A stretch of 64,000 nucleotides of DNA from positions 248,001 through 312,000 of the forward strand of contig NZ_FOVG01000003.1 in the NCBI RefSeq assembly GCF_900115075.1. Direction: 5' to 3'. This document shows, piece after piece, positions 1 through 8,770 of the stretch. Source of the DNA: Candidatus Pantoea varia (GTDB lineage Bacteria > Pseudomonadota > Gammaproteobacteria > Enterobacterales > Enterobacteriaceae). Position 1 is the first letter of the stretch; each line of letters begins with the position of its first letter. The position numbers were made by a program, and so were the translations under genes. Below the pieces are notes generated by a model that worked only from the letters and a program-made list of their open reading frames with translations, was not told the DNA's origin and did not search any database.

Positions 1-272
1 CAGTGTCCCATGATTGCGGTTATTACCGCCGCAGCCAGCAGAATATAGATCAGCACATCTTTAAAGTGCGCGATGAATTTGACCAGGGCAGATTGCTCGG
101 CTTTTTGCGGAAGCGCGTTGGGACCCTGTTTCTGCAGACGTTCCTGTGCGGTGGCAGTCGATAATCCTGCGGGTGAACTCTGCAGGTCAGAAAATATCTC
201 GGCCACACTACGCTGATACCAGCGGCGCTCAGATAAAGCTAACGCTTTATCCTGCTTATCATTATTTAGCAT
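1..272 (-). CDS. P-type cation-transporting ATPase, N-terminal part (cut by window edge)
   Basis: The reverse strand from ATG at 272 encodes about 90 residues that run off the window. It has a soluble head followed by FIAHFKDVLIYILLAAAVIT, the first membrane helix typical of Ca2+/Mg2+-type P-type ATPases with a Cation_ATPase_N domain. The head contains the usual pattern of a tryptophan-tyrosine start, GLSTATAQERL and QGPNALPQK. An ACGAGG ribosome site lies 7 bases upstream of the ATG. The catalytic DKTGT motif would be outside the window, so ion specificity cannot be judged. Confidence 0.85.
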   Translation of the reverse strand, partial: MLNNDKQDKALALSERRWYQRSVAEIFSDLQSSPAGLSTATAQERLQKQGPNALPQKAEQSALVKFIAHFKDVLIYILLAAAVITAIMGH

Positions 273-524
273 ATATAAACCTCGTGCCATTTAGCGATGA
301 ATTAAAGGCGCAATTAAAAGGCAGGCATTTTGCGACATGCCTCTCCCGCCGGTAATGACCGATATCATATTTACGTAAGAAACATCTGATGAATAACATA
401 AAATGGCTAAATTAAATCTAACCTATATTATGAGAATGACAACGTTGTTTTCGTTTAGCTATTGTTTAAGCAGGCTGATGCAGTGTGCAACGGCTTATAC
501 TCTGGCTCGAAAAAGGAAACTCTG

Positions 525-635
525 ATGAAAAAACAAAGCATTATCATGCTTTGCGGTTTCGTTATTCTCGCGGTTGCCGCAACCACGCTGGTGGGCTTAC
601 TCACCTGGCTTGTCGTCTCGCAGATGGCAGCATAA
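525..635 (+). CDS. 36-aa single-span membrane peptide
   Basis: This short gene starts at ATG 525 behind an AAAGGAAA ribosome site and ends with TAA. It reads MKKQSIIMLCGFVILAVAAT and continues with more hydrophobic residues to end in SQMAA. The charge pattern (KK then about 25 hydrophobic residues) suggests one inner-membrane helix with the N-terminus inside. It stands alone between the divergent ATPase gene and the RND efflux genes. I do not recognise a family. The good ribosome site and strictly hydrophobic composition argue that it is real. Confidence 0.55.
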   Translation: MKKQSIIMLCGFVILAVAATTLVGLLTWLVVSQMAA

Positions 636-733
636 CCCGATTCAGGCGAAGCGGCCCTGCCGCTTCGTTAAACTTATAGAACGAAGATTAAAAATTATTT
701 TATCCCGGTCGCGATAAGCATCAGGGCTAATGA

Positions 734-780
734 CGCCTTAACGCTTATTAAACTGCTGTGAAATAGCTGATGTTAAGGCG
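734..780 (+). promoter_or_regulatory. Inverted repeat covering the ribosome site of the RND adaptor gene
   Basis: CGCCTTAAC at 734-742 is perfectly complementary to GTTAAGGCG at 772-780, with a 29-base spacer. The right arm contains the AAGG ribosome-binding site of the gene starting at 787, so in mRNA the stem would hide it. It could instead be a DNA operator for a regulator of the efflux operon. Confidence 0.45.
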
Positions 781-786
781 AAGAAT

Positions 787-1875
787 ATGATTAAACGCAA
801 GGTTATCCCCATTTTGCTCTGTTGCTTATTTATGACAGCGTGCGATCAAAAAAAAGAAGCGGAAGCCACACCACCGCGCGTAATTAAAGTATTTACCCTT
901 GAATCGGATATCGCGCAGAATATCCGGGTTTTTCCTGCACGTATTCAGGCGGGTGATAATACCGATCTCGCATTTAAACGCGCGGGCCAGCTGGTACAGC
1001 TCGATATACGTGATGGAACGCCTGTAAAATCAGGGCAATTGCTTGCCACCCTGAATGATGCGGATGCAAAACTGCGGGTACGCGATCGTCAGACAGCGCT
1101 GCAGCTGGCGGAGCGGCAATTTCAGCGCTTTAACACGCTGGCGCAGCGCAGCGCAGTTTCAAAGTCTGAGATGGATATTCAGCGCGCTAACCGTGATGCC
1201 GCCGCGACTGCACTTAAAATCGCACAGGAGGAGTTACAGTTTCTGACTCTGCGCGCGCCGTTTGATGGGGTGATTGCCAGGGTGCAGGCGCGTAATCATC
1301 AGGTGGTGGCCGCCGGGCAGCCGATTGCGCTGCTGACCCGGGCCGATCTGCTCGACGTCATCTTCACGCTGCCGGAAACCCTCTTCACCAGCCTCGACAT
1401 CCAGAATATTCACTATCAGCCTGAGGTGCAGTTTAACGCCCTGCCCGGTCGCTTTTTTACCGCGCAGTACAAAGAGCATACCAGCCAGACTGACGCCGCC
1501 ACGCTGACTTATCAGGTGGTGCTGACCATGCCACGTCCGGCGGATCTGCCAGGCGTTGCAGGTCTCAGCGGTTCTGTGCGCGTTAAGCTGCATAACCTGC
1601 CGAATGCTCCAGCCCAGCCGCGTCTGGTGGTGCCTGCGGCTGCAGTATTTAATCCCGATCGCAGCCCCACCAATCAACCGCATGTCTGGCTGGTTGAGCA
1701 GGATGGCGAGGCGCTGCGTGTAAAAGATCGACCGGTCGAAGTGGGTCGTCTCACCGCTCAGGGCATTGAAATCCTCAGCGGGCTGAAGCCGGGCGACCGC
1801 ATTGTTGCCGCCGGTGTCGGTGAGTTGCGTGACGGTGAAGCGGTGCGCATCTGGCAGCGCGAGCGGGGGTTATAA
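787..1875 (+). CDS. RND efflux periplasmic adaptor (membrane fusion) lipoprotein
   Basis: The 362-aa product starts with a lipoprotein signal peptide whose lipobox FMTAC predicts lipidation at Cys19 and anchoring to the inner membrane facing the periplasm. The body shows the usual adaptor order: a barrel-sandwich half with DLAFKRAGQLVQLDIRDGTP, an alpha-helical hairpin near residues 95-150, the second lipoyl half (TLRAPFDGVIARV) and a beta-barrel. It would couple the RND pump encoded next to an outer-membrane channel, which is not encoded nearby. Its TAA shares a base with the pump's ATG, so the two are translationally coupled. Confidence 0.92.
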   Translation: MIKRKVIPILLCCLFMTACDQKKEAEATPPRVIKVFTLESDIAQNIRVFPARIQAGDNTDLAFKRAGQLVQLDIRDGTPVKSGQLLATLNDADAKLRVRDRQTALQLAERQFQRFNTLAQRSAVSKSEMDIQRANRDAAATALKIAQEELQFLTLRAPFDGVIARVQARNHQVVAAGQPIALLTRADLLDVIFTLPETLFTSLDIQNIHYQPEVQFNALPGRFFTAQYKEHTSQTDAATLTYQVVLTMPRPADLPGVAGLSGSVRVKLHNLPNAPAQPRLVVPAAAVFNPDRSPTNQPHVWLVEQDGEALRVKDRPVEVGRLTAQGIEILSGLKPGDRIVAAGVGELRDGEAVRIWQRERGL

Positions 1876-4800
1876 TGCGTATTCAGGAGCATTTTATTGA
1901 TAAACCCATTCGCATCTGGATGGTCATTCTTCTGCTGGGCGTGGGCGGGATCTATGCGCTGCTGAACATCGGCCGCCTTGAAGATCCGCTGTTTACGATT
2001 AAGTCGGCGGTGATTGTCACCCAGTATCCTGGCGCGTCGGCCCAGCAGGTTGAAGAGGAGGTCACGCTGCCGCTGGAGAATGCGCTGCAACGCCTGCCGT
2101 CGCTGGACAACGTCACCTCGATTTCCGGCAATGGCCTGTCGCAGATTACCGTTAATATCCAAAGCCGCTATCTGGCCGATCAGCTGCCGCAAATCTGGGA
2201 TGAGTTACGTCGCCGGGTCGGCGATGCAGCGCGGCAGTTTCCGCCCGGCGTGCAGGCGCCGCTGGTGAATGACGATTTCGGCGATGTGTATGGCTACTTC
2301 TTCGTTATCCACGGCAAAGACTACACGAACAGTGAACTGCGTAATTATGCTGACCAGCTGCGACGCGATTTAGTGCTGGTGCCGGGTGTAGCGAAAGTTG
2401 CAGTCGCAGGTGTCGAGCAGGAGGAGATCCGCATCGCGCTTTCCGCCAGCAAAATGACTGCCTATGGCATGACGCCGCAGCGCGTCGCCGATTTGCTGAG
2501 CCGGAATAACAGCGTCGCCAGTGCCGGCACGCTGCGGGTCGACAGCGAATCGATCCGTTTTCACCCTACCGGCGAACTACAGACGCTCGACGATCTGGCT
2601 AATCTGCCGATTCTGCCCGCGGGCAGCCCGCAGAATGTGCATCTGCGCGATATCGCCACCCTGACGCGTGGCGTCACCGATAATCCCGCCAATATCTACT
2701 TCGCAGACGGTGAAGCGGCGCTGGCTATCGGCATCTCGTTTGCGCCCGGCGTCAATGTGATCGATGTCGGTGACGCGCTCTCTGCACGCATGGCGCACTA
2801 TCAGCAGGATACCCCCGCAGGAATCAGCCTGAAGGTGTTTTATAACCAGGCGCATGAAGTGAAACAGTCGGTTGACGGCTTTATCCTCAACTTCCTGATG
2901 GCGCTGGCGATTGTGGTGGGAACGCTGCTGCTGTTTATGGGCCTGCGCAGCGGCATGGTGATTGCCGCCTCGCTGGCGCTTAACGTGCTCGGCACACTCC
3001 TGATCATGTACCTGTTTAAACTTGAGCTGCAGCGGGTGTCACTGGGCGCGCTGATTATTTCGCTGAGCATGCTGGTGGATAATGCCATCGTGGTGGTTGA
3101 AGGGGTGAAGATTGACCACCAGCGCGGGCATCCGTTGCAGCAGGCGATTGCCCGCATGGTGCGGCGTACCGCCCTGCCGCTGCTGGGGGCAACGGTGATT
3201 GCGATTCTCGCCTTTGCGCCGATTGGCCTGTCACAGGATTCGACCGGCGAATATTGTAAATCGCTGTTCCAGGTGCTGCTGATTTCACTGATGCTGAGCT
3301 GGGTCACGGCGCTGACCTTAACCCCGGTATTTATCAACTGGAGTGAGAAGCGCCGGGGCGCAGCTAAGCCTGCGCAAACCGAACCCACTGCGCCTTATCA
3401 GGGCATCGTATTCCGGCTTTATCGTCAGGCACTGGGCGGCCTGCTGCGTTTCCGCATCACCACGCTGACGGTGATGGTGGCGTTGCTGGCCCTGTCGCTG
3501 TATGGCTTTACCCTGGTGAAGCAGAACTTCTTCCCCTCCTCCAGCACGCCGGTCTTTTTCACCGATCTCTGGCTGCCCTATGGCACCGATATCCACTACA
3601 CCGCCAATACGGCGGCGGAAATTGCCCGGTTTATAAATCAGGATCCGGACGTCGCGTCGACCGTCACCACGGTGGGCCAGGGCGCACTGCGCTTTACGCT
3701 GACCTATGACGCAGCGCGCCAGTACAGCAACTTCGCTCAGATCATGGTGCGGGTTAAGGATGCGCGACAGCTGGACGCGCTGTCGCTGAAGACCGAGGAG
3801 TACATTAAGCAGAACTTCCCGCAGGTGAATCAGCGCATCAAGCGAATTCAGTTTGGCAGCGCCAGCGACAGTGCCATTGCTCTGCGGGTGATCGGCCCGG
3901 AGCCTGAAGTGCTGCGCCACATTGGCAGCCAGCTGGATGCGATTTTCCTGGCGGATGGTTCCACTTTCCCGGTGCGCAACGACTGGCAGGAGCGCAGTAA
4001 AGTAATCCGCCCGGTTTATTCGGCACTGCGCGGTCAGGAACTGGGCATCGACAAGCGCGATATCGATCAGGCCCTGAGAATGAACTTCAGCGGCGACGCG
4101 GTGGGCATTTTCCGTGACGGTTCGCGGCTGATGCCGGTGATGCTCTATCCGGCGGATGATGAGCGGCAGAGTGTCGATCACATTGACAACATCCAGCTCT
4201 GGAGCGCTGCCCTGCAGCACGTTGTGCCGCTGAGCAATGTGGTGTCTGACTTCCGTCTGGAGTGGGAAAATCCACTGATTATGCGCCGCGATCGCACGCG
4301 CGTGCTGACGGTGCAGACCGACCCCGATCCCGCTTCAGGTTTAACCTCTGCACAGATCATCGCGCGGGTGCAGCCGCAGATCGATCAGCTGAAACTTCCG
4401 TCTGGCTACCGGCTTGAATGGGGTGGCGAGCTGGAGAGTTCACGCGAAGCGCAGAGCGGGCTGCTCAGTTCGCTGCCGGTGGGCTTCCTGGCGATGTTTA
4501 TCATTACCGTGTTGATGTTTAACTCGCTGCGTGACGCTGTTGCTATCTGGATCACCGTGCCGCTGGCACTGATTGGCGTTACCTGTGGCTTTTTGATCAC
4601 CGGGATTCCGTTTGGCTTTATGGCATTGATAGGACTGCTGAGCCTGTCGGGCATGTTGATCCGTAACGGGATCGTGCTGATTGAGGAGATCAGGCTCTTC
4701 CAGCAGGAGAAGTCGCTGCAGCTTGCTATTATTGATGCGGCGACTTCACGTCTTCGCCCTATCCTCCTGACGGCTTTCACCACGGTGCTCGGCCTGCTGC

Positions 4801-4937
4801 CGCTGCTGCGCGATGTCTTTTTCCAGAGCATGGCCGTGGTGATTATTTTTGGTCTGGGATTTGCGACCGTGCTGACCCTGCTGGTGTTGCCGGTGATCTA
4901 TCGCTGCTTCCACGGCCGGGAGGCGCGCGGTGAATAA
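1875..4937 (+). CDS. RND multidrug efflux permease (AcrB/HAE1-like)
   Basis: This 1020-aa protein is the inner-membrane proton-driven pump of a tripartite efflux system. It has the duplicated RND layout: TM1 near residue 15, a large periplasmic loop, a block of helices at about 335-545, a second loop, and a final helix block at about 855-1010. TM4 reads LVDNAIVVVEG, so the usual Asp-Asp pair is Asp-Asn, as in several RND subfamilies outside AcrB proper. It overlaps the adaptor stop by one base and the next gene by 8 bases, indicating an operon. The substrate cannot be read from sequence. Confidence 0.93.
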   Translation: MRIQEHFIDKPIRIWMVILLLGVGGIYALLNIGRLEDPLFTIKSAVIVTQYPGASAQQVEEEVTLPLENALQRLPSLDNVTSISGNGLSQITVNIQSRYLADQLPQIWDELRRRVGDAARQFPPGVQAPLVNDDFGDVYGYFFVIHGKDYTNSELRNYADQLRRDLVLVPGVAKVAVAGVEQEEIRIALSASKMTAYGMTPQRVADLLSRNNSVASAGTLRVDSESIRFHPTGELQTLDDLANLPILPAGSPQNVHLRDIATLTRGVTDNPANIYFADGEAALAIGISFAPGVNVIDVGDALSARMAHYQQDTPAGISLKVFYNQAHEVKQSVDGFILNFLMALAIVVGTLLLFMGLRSGMVIAASLALNVLGTLLIMYLFKLELQRVSLGALIISLSMLVDNAIVVVEGVKIDHQRGHPLQQAIARMVRRTALPLLGATVIAILAFAPIGLSQDSTGEYCKSLFQVLLISLMLSWVTALTLTPVFINWSEKRRGAAKPAQTEPTAPYQGIVFRLYRQALGGLLRFRITTLTVMVALLALSLYGFTLVKQNFFPSSSTPVFFTDLWLPYGTDIHYTANTAAEIARFINQDPDVASTVTTVGQGALRFTLTYDAARQYSNFAQIMVRVKDARQLDALSLKTEEYIKQNFPQVNQRIKRIQFGSASDSAIALRVIGPEPEVLRHIGSQLDAIFLADGSTFPVRNDWQERSKVIRPVYSALRGQELGIDKRDIDQALRMNFSGDAVGIFRDGSRLMPVMLYPADDERQSVDHIDNIQLWSAALQHVVPLSNVVSDFRLEWENPLIMRRDRTRVLTVQTDPDPASGLTSAQIIARVQPQIDQLKLPSGYRLEWGGELESSREAQSGLLSSLPVGFLAMFIITVLMFNSLRDAVAIWITVPLALIGVTCGFLITGIPFGFMALIGLLSLSGMLIRNGIVLIEEIRLFQQEKSLQLAIIDAATSRLRPILLTAFTTVLGLLPLLRDVFFQSMAVVIIFGLGFATVLTLLVLPVIYRCFHGREARGE

Positions 4938-5895
4938 GACCGGGCTGGCAATGCTGAAGACGCTGGCCTGTATCACCGCCGTGTCGTTTTTTACGCTGTA
5001 CCAGAGCTACGACAGCTACCATTACGACATCAATCTGACGCTGAACGTGCTGAGTTTTGTCTCAACGATCGCCACGCCGCTCTATTTTCTGCTGAGTGGC
5101 TATATCGATGCCGGAGAGCTGCACACGCCCGCGTGGCAGCTCGGCAAAATTCGCCGCATTCTGCTGATTTTTATCTTCTGGTTCAGCTTCTTTTGGTTTG
5201 CCGGAATGCACCATAAAGGCTATCTGATTCAGCCGTGGTTTGTGATTGCGCTGATTGTGATTTACGTCTCGCATCCGCTGATCGACCGGCTGATTCAGCG
5301 GCCAGGGCTGATGGCAGCCGGGATTTTGCTGCTGCTGGTGTCAGCGTTTGCCTATGACCTGCTCGCCAGCCTCTATCCGGGCCAGCGGGCCTTTTCGCTG
5401 CTGCCGCAATACCGTATCTGGACGTGGGTACTCTACTACCTCACCGGTCGGCTGATGGCCGCGCCGCGCGTGATGCAGTTGCTGACCTCACCCAGAGTGA
5501 TAAAGAGCAGCCTGCTGCTGTTGCCTGCGGTTTATCTCTTCACCTGGCTCTATGAGCGTCATTACTTTATTGCGCGCTTTCTGGCGACCCACAATGATGT
5601 GGTTCTGACGGGTTCGCAGGTTTATCTGCTGGTCGTGCTGATCGTCATCAGCATTAACGCAGTCCGCCTGCCGGAAAAAGGTCAGTGGCTGACCTCGTTT
5701 CTGACCACCCTCGGAAAAACCATGACCGGCGTTTATATCCTGCACTATCTGGTTTTTGGCCTGCTGGCCGCCGCGATCCCCATTCAGACGCTGGGCGATA
5801 AACTGCTGGTCATCGCCCTGACACTAATTTCCTCAATGGCGCTGTCACTGCTGCTACTGCTTATCCCCGGCGTCCGTAAGCTAATCAGCCTGTAG
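4930..5895 (+). CDS. Acyltransferase-3-like integral membrane protein
   Basis: GTG at 4930 overlaps the end of the RND pump gene, so it is probably the third gene of that operon. The 321-aa protein has about ten hydrophobic segments and resembles the acyltransferase-3 / O-acetylase family, for example TPLYFLLSGYI in the second helix and the late helix TGVYILHYLVFGL. The N-terminal Arg-x10-His pair used by acyltransferase-3 enzymes is not evident, so catalysis is uncertain. Its last bases overlap the convergent DJ-1/PfpI gene by 15 bp. Confidence 0.7.
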   Translation: MNKTGLAMLKTLACITAVSFFTLYQSYDSYHYDINLTLNVLSFVSTIATPLYFLLSGYIDAGELHTPAWQLGKIRRILLIFIFWFSFFWFAGMHHKGYLIQPWFVIALIVIYVSHPLIDRLIQRPGLMAAGILLLLVSAFAYDLLASLYPGQRAFSLLPQYRIWTWVLYYLTGRLMAAPRVMQLLTSPRVIKSSLLLLPAVYLFTWLYERHYFIARFLATHNDVVLTGSQVYLLVVLIVISINAVRLPEKGQWLTSFLTTLGKTMTGVYILHYLVFGLLAAAIPIQTLGDKLLVIALTLISSMALSLLLLLIPGVRKLISL

Positions 5896-6573
5896 CCGCC
5901 GCGCGGCACGCTCGGTTGCCTCACGGCGCGTGGCGAGAAAATCCGCCATTTCCGCCCGCGCCTGCTCCACTTCCTGTGGCGGTGCAGTCTGCGGCGAACC
6001 ACTGGTGAACGGCGGTTCAGGATCATATTCCATCTGCAGCTGGACCGTTTTAGCGACCGCGTCTCCGGCGATTTCAGCCACCAGCGTCAGGGCAAAATCG
6101 ATACCCGAGGTGACGCCCGCGCCGCTGATACGATTGCGGTCTCGCACCACCCGCTGACTGACCGGCTCCGCGCCCAGCAAGGCCAGCTGATCGATGGAAC
6201 TCCAGTGCGAGGTCGCACGATATCCCTTCAGCAATCCGGCCGCTCCCAGCACCAGCGAGCCGGTACAGACCGAGGTTATCCACTGCGCCTGAGCGGCCTG
6301 CTGTCGAAGGTAATTCAGCGTGCTATCGTCTGACATCAGGGCGATCTGCCCTGGCCCGCCAGGCACACAGATCACATCCAGCGGCGGGCACGCATCAAAC
6401 GTGGTGGTAGGTAATATCGACAGGCCGCGATCGGAACGAACGGGCTGAAGATCCTTCCAGACCAGATGACATTCGACGCCAGGCGTGCGCGCAAATACTT
6501 CCCACGGACCGGTGAGATCGAGCTGGGTGACATCAGGGAACAGCAGAAGGCCAATCTGAAGCGGACGATTCAT
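5881..6573 (-). CDS. DJ-1/PfpI family protein, isonitrile hydratase-like
   Basis: The 230-aa protein is a single DJ-1/PfpI domain with the cysteine nucleophile elbow VCTGSLVLGAAGLLKG followed by the TSHW block seen in isonitrile hydratase (InhA) and in GlxA-type regulators. There is no C-terminal AraC helix-turn-helix, which favours an enzyme. The start at 6573 is chosen because GGAG lies 7 bases upstream; an in-frame start 36 bases earlier lacks this. The 3' end overlaps the convergent membrane-protein gene. Hydration of an isonitrile is a family-based guess. Confidence 0.8.
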   Translation of the reverse strand: MNRPLQIGLLLFPDVTQLDLTGPWEVFARTPGVECHLVWKDLQPVRSDRGLSILPTTTFDACPPLDVICVPGGPGQIALMSDDSTLNYLRQQAAQAQWITSVCTGSLVLGAAGLLKGYRATSHWSSIDQLALLGAEPVSQRVVRDRNRISGAGVTSGIDFALTLVAEIAGDAVAKTVQLQMEYDPEPPFTSGSPQTAPPQEVEQARAEMADFLATRREATERAARRLQAD

Positions 6574-6661
6574 GGGGAAACTCCGGGCGGATGGATGAAC
6601 CCTCATCATGCCGTGATGCCCGGTAAGATATCAATCGTGGGCACGTCGGGGCACATCAGCT

Positions 6662-6985
6662 TCACGGCACGCCGAAGAAACGCAGCAGTGCCGTCATCGC
6701 CGCCGCCCCCAGAATAATCACAATCAGCGGCGCCCGACGCCATGCCAGCAACAGGGCAAAGCCCACGCCTGCCACCCGAGCCACACCGGCAAAATGCTGG
6801 CCTTCAAACAGTGTGGTCGTGGCCGCGACAGCAAGCAGCAATATCGTGGCGGCGTCGGAGAGCATCTGCTGGGTGCGCTCGTTGATCGGCAGACGGTTTC
6901 CCAGCCTGACGCCGGCAAAGCGCATCAGATAGGTTCCGGCTGCCAGCATGGCGATCCCGGCGATAATCATTCCCTGATGCGTCAT
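6662..6985 (-). CDS. azlD: AzlD-type small subunit of a branched-chain amino acid exporter
   Basis: The 107-aa product has three or four membrane helices and the AzlD pattern: GTYLMRFAGVRLGNRLP near the start and LLAWRRAPLIVIILGAAAMT near the end. The start is fixed by the ATGA overlap with azlC (ATG at 6985-6983, azlC stop TGA at 6984-6982), a normal arrangement for this pair. AzlC and AzlD together export branched-chain amino acids or analogues. Confidence 0.88.
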   Translation of the reverse strand: MTHQGMIIAGIAMLAAGTYLMRFAGVRLGNRLPINERTQQMLSDAATILLLAVAATTTLFEGQHFAGVARVAGVGFALLLAWRRAPLIVIILGAAAMTALLRFFGVP

Positions 6986-7650
6986 TTGCGCGATCTCCAT
7001 GTCAGCAGGCCCAGCAGCGATAAGAGTACCGGCATGCCCGCCGGAACCAGTGGCGTCGCCAGCAAAGAGAGCAGCGCGCCGACGGCAGCCGGGATGCGGG
7101 TGCGTCGCTGGCGCAGCGCCGGGAAGATCAGGGCGATCAGGATGGCCGGGAATACCGCATCCAGTCCGATCACCGAGACATCCGGAATAAACTGCCCGAT
7201 TGCCGCTCCGATCATGACACTCACTGGCCAGATTAAGCCGATACCGATGCCGCACAGCCAGTAGGCGCTGCGACGCTGGGCCAGTTGCGGCTGAGAGACA
7301 CCAAAGACCACACTTTCATCGTTCATGATGTGACAGCCAAACCAGCCCGACGGGCCGTTACCCACCAGATCTTTGACCGCAATGCCAAACGGCAGGTGAC
7401 GTGCATTCACCAGCAGGCCCGCTGCTGCGGCGGTAAAAGGACTGCCACCACCCGCCACGATGCCGATAAACAGGAACTCCGATGCGCCCGCCAGTACCAG
7501 CGTGGACAGCGCCAGCGGCACCCAGAGCGGAAACCCGTCGGCGGAGGCCAGCGAGCCATAGGATAAACCGACAATTCCATCAGCCAGGCAGACCAGGAAA
7601 ATCGCTTTGATCACCCCTTTGTCCAGCAACTGCATTTGCGGAAAAAGCAT
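6982..7650 (-). CDS. azlC: AzlC-type large subunit of a branched-chain amino acid exporter
   Basis: The 222-aa membrane protein has the AzlC signatures GLSYGSLASADGFPLW, ASEFLFIGIVAGGGSP and LLVNARHLPFGIAVKD, with about six helices. It forms an operon with azlD and is transcribed away from an XRE-cupin regulator gene, the usual layout for locally controlled AzlCD exporters. ATG 7650 is preferred, with GTG 7653 directly before it; neither has a strong ribosome site. Confidence 0.9.
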   Translation of the reverse strand: MLFPQMQLLDKGVIKAIFLVCLADGIVGLSYGSLASADGFPLWVPLALSTLVLAGASEFLFIGIVAGGGSPFTAAAAGLLVNARHLPFGIAVKDLVGNGPSGWFGCHIMNDESVVFGVSQPQLAQRRSAYWLCGIGIGLIWPVSVMIGAAIGQFIPDVSVIGLDAVFPAILIALIFPALRQRRTRIPAAVGALLSLLATPLVPAGMPVLLSLLGLLTWRSRK

Positions 7651-7661
7651 CACTCTGTCTC

Positions 7662-7732
7662 ATAATGAACATATAATCCGATATAATGAACACCCCGACA
7701 GCGTTTTACAAGACGAACGTAGTGTTCGATAT
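7662..7732. promoter_or_regulatory. Repeated operator-like sites between azlC and the XRE-cupin gene
   Basis: ATAATGAACA occurs at 7662-7671 and again at 7683-7692, exactly 21 bases apart (two helical turns). An inverted version, TGTTCGATAT, lies at 7723-7732. The region separates the divergent exporter and regulator genes, so these are likely binding sites for the XRE-cupin protein. This assignment is inferred from position and repetition. Confidence 0.45.
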
Positions 7733-7761
7733 AAAAAACATTCAGGTTATCAGGAGTGCGT

Positions 7762-8310
7762 TTGAATACCCCTATCAGCATTATTGCCAATGCCCTGGTG
7801 CGTGAACGTCAGCGTGCGGGTCTGTCACTGGCTGAAGTGGCACGCCGTGCCGGGATCGCCAAATCCACGCTGTCACAACTGGAAGCAGGTAATGGTAATC
7901 CAGGCATTGAGACGTTGTGGTCGCTGTGCGTGACGCTGAACATTCCGTTTTCACGGTTGCTGGAGCCGGATGCGCGTCGTCTGCAGGTGATTCGCCGTGG
8001 AGAAGGTCTGTCGGTGACTGCGGATCTTGCCGATTATCAGGCCGTTTTGCTGGCATCCTGCCCGCCTGGCGTCCGGCGTGATATCTATCTGCTGGAGGTC
8101 CAGCCCGGCAGCGAGCGCATATCACAACCCCATATTCCCAATACAATCGAGCATATTATTATGGCTAAAGGGCGTGCGTTGGTGGGCCCGGTCGACAGTG
8201 CGGTGGAGCTGGACGTGGGTGATTACATTACCTATCCGGGCGATGAGCTGCATATCTTTCGGGCGCTGGAAGCCGATACGCTGGCGCTGCTGGTGATTGA
8301 GCACAGCTGA
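7762..8310 (+). CDS. XRE-family transcriptional regulator with C-terminal cupin domain
   Basis: The 182-aa protein has an XRE helix-turn-helix in its first 65 residues (LSLAEVARRAGIAKSTLSQL, then GNGNPGIETLW) and a cupin-type sensor domain after about residue 100 (NTIEHIIMAKGRA, DVGDYITYPGDELH). TTG at 7762 is chosen because AGGAG at 7752-7756 is 5 bases upstream; the GTG at 7756 overlaps that site. Divergent to azlCD, it probably controls export in response to a small ligand such as an amino acid. It meets the convergent ASCH gene with no spacer. Confidence 0.87.
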   Translation: MNTPISIIANALVRERQRAGLSLAEVARRAGIAKSTLSQLEAGNGNPGIETLWSLCVTLNIPFSRLLEPDARRLQVIRRGEGLSVTADLADYQAVLLASCPPGVRRDIYLLEVQPGSERISQPHIPNTIEHIIMAKGRALVGPVDSAVELDVGDYITYPGDELHIFRALEADTLALLVIEHS

Positions 8311-8649
8311 TTACTGTTCAGTGAGCTTCTGTTGCGTTTCGGCGGGCGTGAGGTGAGTGATCAGTTGCACCTCACTGCTCAGCCTGATTTCCGGATAGTG
8401 CTCGCGCATCCCCTCCAGCAACACCGCATCCGGCCATTCAGCCTCCTTCCCCAGCCGCGCGGCCACCTCATTTAAGCGCAGTGTTTCAATACACGTCACC
8501 CATACGATGACTGCGTCCGCGGCATCCGCCTCACTCACCAGCTTCAGCGGGCCGGTGACGATATCGCTTTCCTGCCAGCGTATCGTTGAGGTTTTCGCGC
8601 CGCTTCTGACATCCGGCACAAGACGCGGCACCAGTGTGAGTTGTTGCAT
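8311..8649 (-). CDS. ASCH domain protein
   Basis: The 112-aa product fits the small ASCH fold: an N-terminal GAKTSTIRW segment that forms the ligand pocket, a central strand-rich part with VIVWVTCIETLRLNEVAARL, and a helix with EWPDAVLLEGMREHYP. ASCH domains bind RNA or modified nucleosides, and one relative (YqfB) is an N4-acetylcytidine amidohydrolase; activity here is unknown. The start at 8649 follows AAGGAGAAGAG. The stop abuts the stop of the XRE-cupin gene. Confidence 0.75.
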   Translation of the reverse strand: MQQLTLVPRLVPDVRSGAKTSTIRWQESDIVTGPLKLVSEADAADAVIVWVTCIETLRLNEVAARLGKEAEWPDAVLLEGMREHYPEIRLSSEVQLITHLTPAETQQKLTEQ

Positions 8650-8721
8650 CTCTTCTCCTTTTTTCTTAACCCTCTTCATTTTCAGACACGGGAGCAGAAA
8701 TCCCGATTGAAAACAGCATTA

Positions 8722-8744
8722 TTAATGTTATGTTATAACATATC
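8722..8744 (+). promoter_or_regulatory. Zur-box-like operator upstream of a COG0523 gene
   Basis: This 23-mer matches the enterobacterial Zur consensus (GAAATGTTATANTATAACATTTC written as two arms) at 18 of 22 defined positions. Its core, TATGTTATAACATA at 8729-8742, is a perfect palindrome. It ends 26 bases before the start of the GTPase gene, a position where zinc-loaded Zur would block transcription. Confidence 0.65.
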
Positions 8745-8770
8745 TTTAATCACTACTGACAGGTAACAGT

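Noticed and set aside
3318-4220. Long antisense frame (300 codons) within the RND pump gene
   Set aside because: Mirror frame of a clear, motif-rich coding gene with high GC; low-complexity translation and no ribosome site.
6985-7255. Longer version of AzlD with 90 extra N-terminal residues
   Set aside because: The extension is the azlC sequence in another frame; the ATGA overlap start gives normal AzlD length.
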